A DNA stretch of 64,000 bases from Capitulum mitella (taxonomy: Eukaryota > Arthropoda > Thecostraca > Pollicipedomorpha > Pollicipedidae): positions 14,793,568-14,857,567 of the forward strand of contig CP099848.1 of assembly GCA_030062745.1 (NCBI GenBank), in the 5' to 3' direction. The position numbers and the translations under genes are program-made. Shown here in pieces: positions 58,783-64,000 of this stretch. Each line of letters opens with the position of its first letter. Position 1 is the first letter of the stretch. Below the pieces are notes generated by a model. The model did not search any database and was not told the origin of the DNA. It saw nothing but the letters and a program-made list of their open reading frames with translations.

Positions 58783-59050
58783 GGTTCGTAATCAAAGGTT
58801 TGTAAACAGAAGGTTCGCAGCGTAAAAGGTTCGTATCGGAAAAGGTTCGTATCAGAAAACGTCCGTATTGAAATATTTTCGTAGCGGAAAAGATCATACT
58901 GCAGAAGGTTAGTATCAAAAAAGGTTCGCACGAAAAAGGTTCGTAAGGGAATAGGTTCGTAACGAAAAAGGTAGGTAACGAAAGGTTTGTCAACATAAGG
59001 TTCGTATTGGAAAAGGTTGTTATTGGAAAGGTTCGTAACAGAAAGGGCTG
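58783..59050. repeat. ~17-18-bp minisatellite (AAAAGGTTCGTATCGG-like), about 15 copies
   Basis: Units such as AAAAGGTTCGTATCGGAA, AAAAGGTTCGTATCAGAA, AAAAGGTTCGTAAGGGAA and AAAGGTTCGTAACAGAA repeat over 268 bp. The minus-strand frame through it (58634-59197) reads a hexamer-like peptide repeat (TFSDTN, NLFPYEPFS), which is an artefact of the unit length. Confidence 0.93.
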
Positions 59051-60537
59051 GTAAGGACGCGGCCGCAGTCTTTTCCCACCGTCGGACGCCACCATTCTAT
59101 ATCTTCCCTGTGGGTCGGACAATCGTAGGTGGTGTTTTCTTGCTGGGTGGTACGAAGCGGTGGCCAGAATGCTTAGGCCAGGTTGTGGGCGGGTCATCTT
59201 GTTTTGAAGAAGGCGAGGTTAGCATAAAACCACTCGGGGACGTCTCAGTAATGACGTGGACGAATTCATGATGAGTGTGTCCATTTTCGAAAAAGCACGA
59301 AAATGGTCCAGTGCGGTGTCAGCAGCATGGAAAATAGGGCATTGTCGCCGAAAATCGCTCCAACCCATATGATGCAGGGCCTATTTTAACATGTTAACTG
59401 GGGGGCAAATGCCCCCCCAGTCGGGCACTTTGCCCCCCCAGTCAAGATCCTTTGCCCATGCAAGGAAAAAAAAGCCAGGTGTACTAGCGTACCCAGGAAG
59501 GTATTCCATAAAGCGCTGCGCTCGCAAAGCAGCATCTTATCAACGAAGGATGTGATGAATCACTGAGTAATGTGGGAACACACTTAGAAGCATCACTTCA
59601 TAATACGTATTGCAGGCACACCTAGTGACCGCTGGTGAGCGTGTTTCGTAATTAGTACGCCGGCACCCGATGCCGCGATTGTCTGGTAGGCGGCCAAGGC
59701 GTTTCATTGCATCGTAAGCACGTTAAAAATGATGATAACCATCTTTGACGTGTTCAAGCGCAAGAAAACTGAACGGCGAGCTTGTGCGCAGGGCGGTTTC
59801 GCTATGGTGAGATAAGGTTTATATGAATGCGGTAACAGTCCAGCAGTGCTGTAGTCATCACCAATGATCCTGATCCGAAAACCCTGCTAAAATCCCAGTA
59901 CCTGATTGGTAGAACTTCATTGAACTAGGCGGTTAAACCCGAGTTTTACGCGAGGAAAACAGAAAATTAATCAGTCATATATTAAAACCGTCAATCTTGC
60001 TGCTCCTAGTGCATGGGTTTGAGCATCCCATGAGAATGCTTCATCTGCTTAACGAACATGGCATGGCCCAGACTGCAGATAATGACAAATATTGATGATA
60101 TCTCACTGAGGCGGGCCTAAGGCGAATATTTCAATCTGAGGTGACTTTTTTATTTTGGGGCCGATAACCTGGAAATGGAGAAGTTTGTTCTGCCGGTGTT
60201 AGGACAGCTTTTACACTTCTGCGCAGTGTTGAAAAACATATGGCCAAAATTCGGTGAGAAAATGTATTTTGGGGATAGATTAGATTAACAGAAACTATCC
60301 CGGACAGGCAACCTACTGTCTCATTTAGGGAAGAATCGAAGCTGCCGCAACATCTTGCCAATATTCTGCCCATCGTTTGCAGACTGTGACATATATTTGA
60401 AGCACCACGCCTTGCCATGCCACGGCAACCCATGGTGCCGGTCTGGCAATTTCCCGCGCGTTTTTAGACGTCAAGATATTTAAGGACCACCTGCGTCAAT
60501 GCAGAAAGTACCTTTTATAACGGAAGTCTGTGCCACT
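59051..60537. other. Unassigned sequence with a G/C-run foldback
   Basis: TTAACTGGGGGGCAAATGCC continues as a C-run and then AGTC at 59395-59420, with a second G..TTTGCCCCCCCAGTC copy to 59454. This recalls the subterminal hairpins of the TTAA-bounded families, but no partner end was found. No gene was recognised. Confidence 0.4.
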
Positions 60538-62756
60538 ATGGCTGCACCACGAGAAAAAAGCCGAATTTTGGTTGACCGGTGCTCAGAACTGCCTTCGCGG
60601 GGAGAAGTGCTGCAGCAATATTTTCAGTCCCACCGTGTGGATAAGCTTACCCAGAGGTAGGTCAAAACACAGATCGTCCGCGAAATGATGAAGGTGTGGA
60701 ACAAAGCCCGTATTCTCACTGCACCGGAGCGGAATGTGATAAAGAAGCTCAACAGGAAGCTTGACCAGTACCAAAGGCAAATTCTGGAGGTTCAGCCCGG
60801 AAATTGACAAGAAGAATGGATTTAGGGACAACCTTAACAATGTTTTTGACCTTGCCCTTGTCGGCACCATTAAGATCATCAAAACCAAGAGGATAAAGAC
60901 ATTCTCTAGGCCCAAAGGGATCCAGGTCGCCGAGGCGTCATGGTGGTATTCGATAAGTTCCCTTCTGAGAAGGAGGAGCGAGCTCTTCAACGACAACAGT
61001 AGGCCGAAGCTTTAAAGGGCCCGCTGTTGGATTAAACAGCAGACCGAGCATGAGGCAACTGCCCAGCTGGAATACTCGCCTACCGATAACACATAATTGA
61101 CAGATCAGGATAACCCGCAGCCCTTGGCCATGTCTTCGAAGCGGCCCTGCAGGAGAGCCAAGGACATCGCCACTCCTGGTCAGGGAGCAGCCCTCGATCG
61201 GACCAAGCTCAATGATCGCTCTGCAATTCATTTCCTATCGGCGACGGCTTCGGTCCTCGGCCACGACTCCTCTGAACTGGCGATCACAGAAGCTCGGGCA
61301 GGCGCGCACGTAGATCGCAGAGGAAAGCCATTGCGGACGAAATCTAGCATTCTTTCTCCGCGTCACCCAACCTGGTGGTCCACTGGGACGGCAAACTGTT
61401 ACTGACGATGGAAAGGAAAAGGTGGATCGACTCTGTCATTGTAACCGGTCCAAGAAGTGCCGCCAAGCTCTTCGGTGTTTGGAAGTTGCAAGTAGAGCCG
61501 GAGCAACGCCAGCCGACGTTGTCGCGCTTTGTCTGGAAGACTGGGAGGTTTCGGACAACGTCGTCGGCATGAGCTTCGACACCACCTCCAGCAATACTGG
61601 ACAAGTTGTGGGAGCAAACACGCTTCTTCAGCAGAAGCTTGAGTGACGGCCTTTTCACTTTGCTTGTCGTCACCATATCGTCGAACTGGAGGCAGAGGCG
61701 GCTTTCTCCACGCGCTTCGGTCCGTCCTCGGGACCGCGATCTCCTTGTTCAAGAGCTTCAAGAAGAGATGGGGACTCATTGATTGGAACAAGTTTGAACC
61801 TATGGTGTATGAAGACCTGGAGCCAGCATTGGCCGAGACTATGTTGTATGAGTTTTTCTCTTCCAATGATCGTTTCGTCGCCTTCTGCCGTGAGAAGCTC
61901 GCCGAAATCCAGCCTAGCGATGATCATCGTTGGTTCTTTGAGGTCTCGATTATGCCCTTTGGTCAAGAGCCTCCACGGCGAATCAAGTTCCCCAGCCGGG
62001 TGCTCTCCAACGTGCCAGATAGATGGTTCCATCGCGCCAGATGGATAGGGCGCATAATCTGCGGGATCAAGATCTTCTGGCTTTGCCATCAGTTCTCCGT
62101 GACTCTCAGTGAACTGGGAGCACTCAAGCGCTTCGTCTCTTTCATGGTTGTTTTGTACGTCAGTGCATGGTTCTGTTCTTCATCGGCGGTCAGCGCTTCC
62201 GTGCGCGACCTGGCCGTTCTGCCAAGCCTGATGTGAATGCTGCAATTTCGAAGGGGATCTCCAAGGAGTTTGCCGATCACCTATTATCTATTATGACATT
62301 ATAGTCGACATATGATTTATTATAACAATCACCTACTATGGTGCCCCAGCGAAGAACTGGCTGGTGTGTCGTTCTTCGACGAGGGCGTGCCGTGTGAGAT
62401 GAAGACGAGGATGATCGCGGCACTCCAGGAACAGGGATCGGAGAGTCCTCCCATCGAGCGCAGGTGGATCTCGCAGAAAAGGAGGTTCTCGTCCCAGGAA
62501 GATCATCGTCGACTTCATTACCGCTAAGTCGATGGGCAACCTGAAAGCCTACGGCATCAACATGGACTTCCTTGCCGCAGATCCCGCTGATTGGGAGACA
62601 GCACCTGGCTTCACGAACGCTAAGGAAGTCCTGTGCGGGATCGCGGTAGTTAGCGACTTCGCCGAACGAGCTGTGGCTCTTATCCAAGTATACAACAAGG
62701 TAATGACGAAGGATGAAAGGCAAAAGCAGTACCTGCTGCAAGTCGTCGAATAGCAT
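60538..62756 (+). pseudogene. Decayed transposase-like protein of unassigned family (HWDGK / SFDTTSSNTG / ACRHH)
   Basis: ATG at 60538 opens MAAPREKSRILVDRCSELPS. Conserved blocks then appear in order, in changing frames: MMKVWNKARILTAPERNVIK, NLNNVFDLAL, EDKDIL-stop-AQRDPGRRGVM, ATPGQGAALDRTKLNDRSAI, NLVVHWDGKLL, ALCLEDWEVSDNVVGMSFDT-TSSNTG, then (after an in-frame stop) HFACRHHIVEL. Farther on come ISLFKSFKKRWGLIDWNKFE, RWFHRARWIGRIICGIKIFW, SEELAGVSFFDE, and finally VVSDFAERAVALIQVYNKV and DERQKQYLLQVVE. I recognise this order from uncharacterised, often multi-copy proteins of invertebrate genomes (recall, not a search). A DDE-like nuclease role, with Asp in HWDGK and in SFDTT, is my inference. 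At least six frame changes and several stops make this copy dead. Confidence 0.7.
62276..62339. repeat. 52-bp insertion flanked by 12-bp near-direct repeats
   Basis: ATCACCTATTAT (62276-62287) recurs as ATCACCTACTAT (62328-62339), 52 bases on. In between is AT-rich filler. It interrupts the coding frame of the pseudogene between FADH and LLW and changes the frame. Confidence 0.7.
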
Positions 62757-64000
62757 CGTCGCCAGAACCCCGAGACCACTAAGAGGACTGAAGTATCATT
62801 CCCACCTAAGCCACACTACTGCCGACAGGGCCAGTAACCAATGACCTGAGACAGAATGCGAAGTGTCTTTCGATCCAGTGTGTCAAAAGGAGTACTATGA
62901 TGTGCATTTTATGCATATCGTGCGCTTCTTTTAAAAAACTCAAGCACAAAACACGTTTGGGGGCATTTCAGACATCCCTGAGCGAATCTCCCAGGGATCA
63001 CAAGTCCAGGGAGAATAAATTCTTGCTGGGGATAAATGAAATCGTGTCCTTTGAATTTAATGGGCTCGGAATGCACAAAAGCCAGCGCGAATTTCATCGA
63101 AATAAAATAAAATCCAGCACAAACGACATACAGCCTTCGTGTGAAAGTGCTTAAGAGTGCTGGACCAAGCCATATTTTGCACACATGGTTTCCCCCAAAA
63201 GACATATCAGTTAATGACAGAGCGCTGTGGAAATGTTCATCGTAATTCGCCTTAGGAAAGCATCTATATATATATATATATATATATGTGTGTCCTTACC
63301 TTAGGAATATATATATATGAAGTGGACAAAATTCAATAAGGAGAACGCAAATGCGGGGGGTGGTCTCAACCAATGCGTCTCGTTCGCAGAATTGCCCCCG
63401 CAGTCATTTTTCCTTAAAATAGGCCCTGATATGATGTGCACAGCCTCCATAATACATATCGCCCAGTGGGCTCGCCCCTGACCGAGCGTCCCATTTAGGT
63501 TGGGTACCAATGCGGCAGCGATATAAGCCGGATCTACCATGCAAAAGAAAACTAGCCCAAACCTCATTTCAGATGTATGAGAGATACGTCTCAATCCTTC
63601 CTTCCGGCCGGAGCCGCAGAGGCTAAATTCGTGTCAATGTAATCTGCAACTGAGGCTTGTTTGCCTCTGCACGACTGAGGTCCGGTGGCGATCAATGGTA
63701 GATCCGAATGCTGTCTTACGTTAAAGTGTGCATCCGTCCCTTTACCCCACCTGCTGCATCTTTTTACGCCGCTACGCTACTTTTTAATGTTCAATGTTTG
63801 GTTATGTTAGAACCATGGCAGGAGGTCTTGGGGGGAGGGGGGCCCGCGCTACCCACCTCACCCATTTGACTGGGCTCGGGCAGACCGGCATGGGCACGAC
63901 CCGCGAGGGCCACCGAGGGATGAGGACCTTGACCGCGGGCCTAAGCAGGCCACAGCAACGTATTAGATGTATTCGCAAGGCCACAAATGCCTCCCAAACG
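62757..64000. other. Unassigned sequence
   Basis: A (TA)n run lies at 63265-63287, and a second short one at 63307-63318. About 63800-63980 is GC-richer with open frames on both strands, but no domain was recognised. The window ends here. Confidence 0.45.

Noticed and set aside
58634-59197. 187-codon minus-strand frame with a repeated TF/NLF peptide
   Set aside because: The repeat is the minisatellite at 58783-59050 read in one frame, since its unit is close to 18 bases.
1-64000. CRISPR array, prokaryotic operon, phage or defence system
   Set aside because: No regular spacer-repeat arrays, no closely packed long ORFs, and clear spliced animal gene structure plus animal transposons throughout.

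Overview
The window looks like non-coding, repeat-rich DNA from an invertebrate animal. Evidence for an animal: a galectin gene with GT-AG introns, a Tc1-type transposon, two traces of hAT transposons, a decayed Ty3/Gypsy retroelement, a tRNA-Lys-derived relic and many microsatellites. No bacterial operon, rRNA gene or CRISPR array was seen. The species cannot be named from the sequence alone.

Only one convincing host gene is visible: three exons of a galectin on the + strand (48450-48526, 49940-50150, 51363-51638). They join in frame and end at a stop codon followed by an AATAAA signal. The 5' exon(s) with the start codon were not found. Intron 1 holds a dispersed repeat (family D) and a long imperfect AGC/AGT triplet tract. 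Intron 2 holds a 346-bp TTAA-bounded element.

Almost everything else that can be recognised is mobile DNA in various states of decay. 3.0-4.4 kb: a Tc1-like element with 29-bp terminal repeats and a nearly full-length transposase broken by two compensating frameshifts. 29.3-31.8 kb (- strand): an internally deleted Gypsy element with gag, zinc knuckle, protease, reverse transcriptase and integrase pieces. 36.0-38.5 kb: a pair of hAT-like ends with another element between them. 40.1-42.3 kb (- strand): a decayed hAT transposase with a TTF-type zinc finger and C-terminal dimerisation region. 60.5-62.8 kb (+ strand): a heavily decayed coding copy of a transposase-like family with HWDGK, SFDTTSSNTG and ACRHH motifs that I cannot assign to a named superfamily.

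The most striking pattern is a set of three non-coding element families (called A, B and C here), each bounded by TTAA and starting TTAACCC, as in piggyBac-type elements. Full copies are about 1.2-1.5 kb. Subterminal G/C-rich hairpins and many AGGTCA/TGACCT half-sites were seen in the copies examined. At least 13 copies or fragments account for roughly 14 kb of the window. Several are stacked end to end, sharing a single TTAA. A separate element with about 240-bp inverted arms lies at 54.77-55.61 kb.

The rest is two GC/CpG-rich blocks (about 12.0-12.9 and 16.4-17.6 kb, possible CpG-island promoters), several minisatellites and hairpins, and long stretches with nothing recognisable. Those stretches are listed so that the map is complete.
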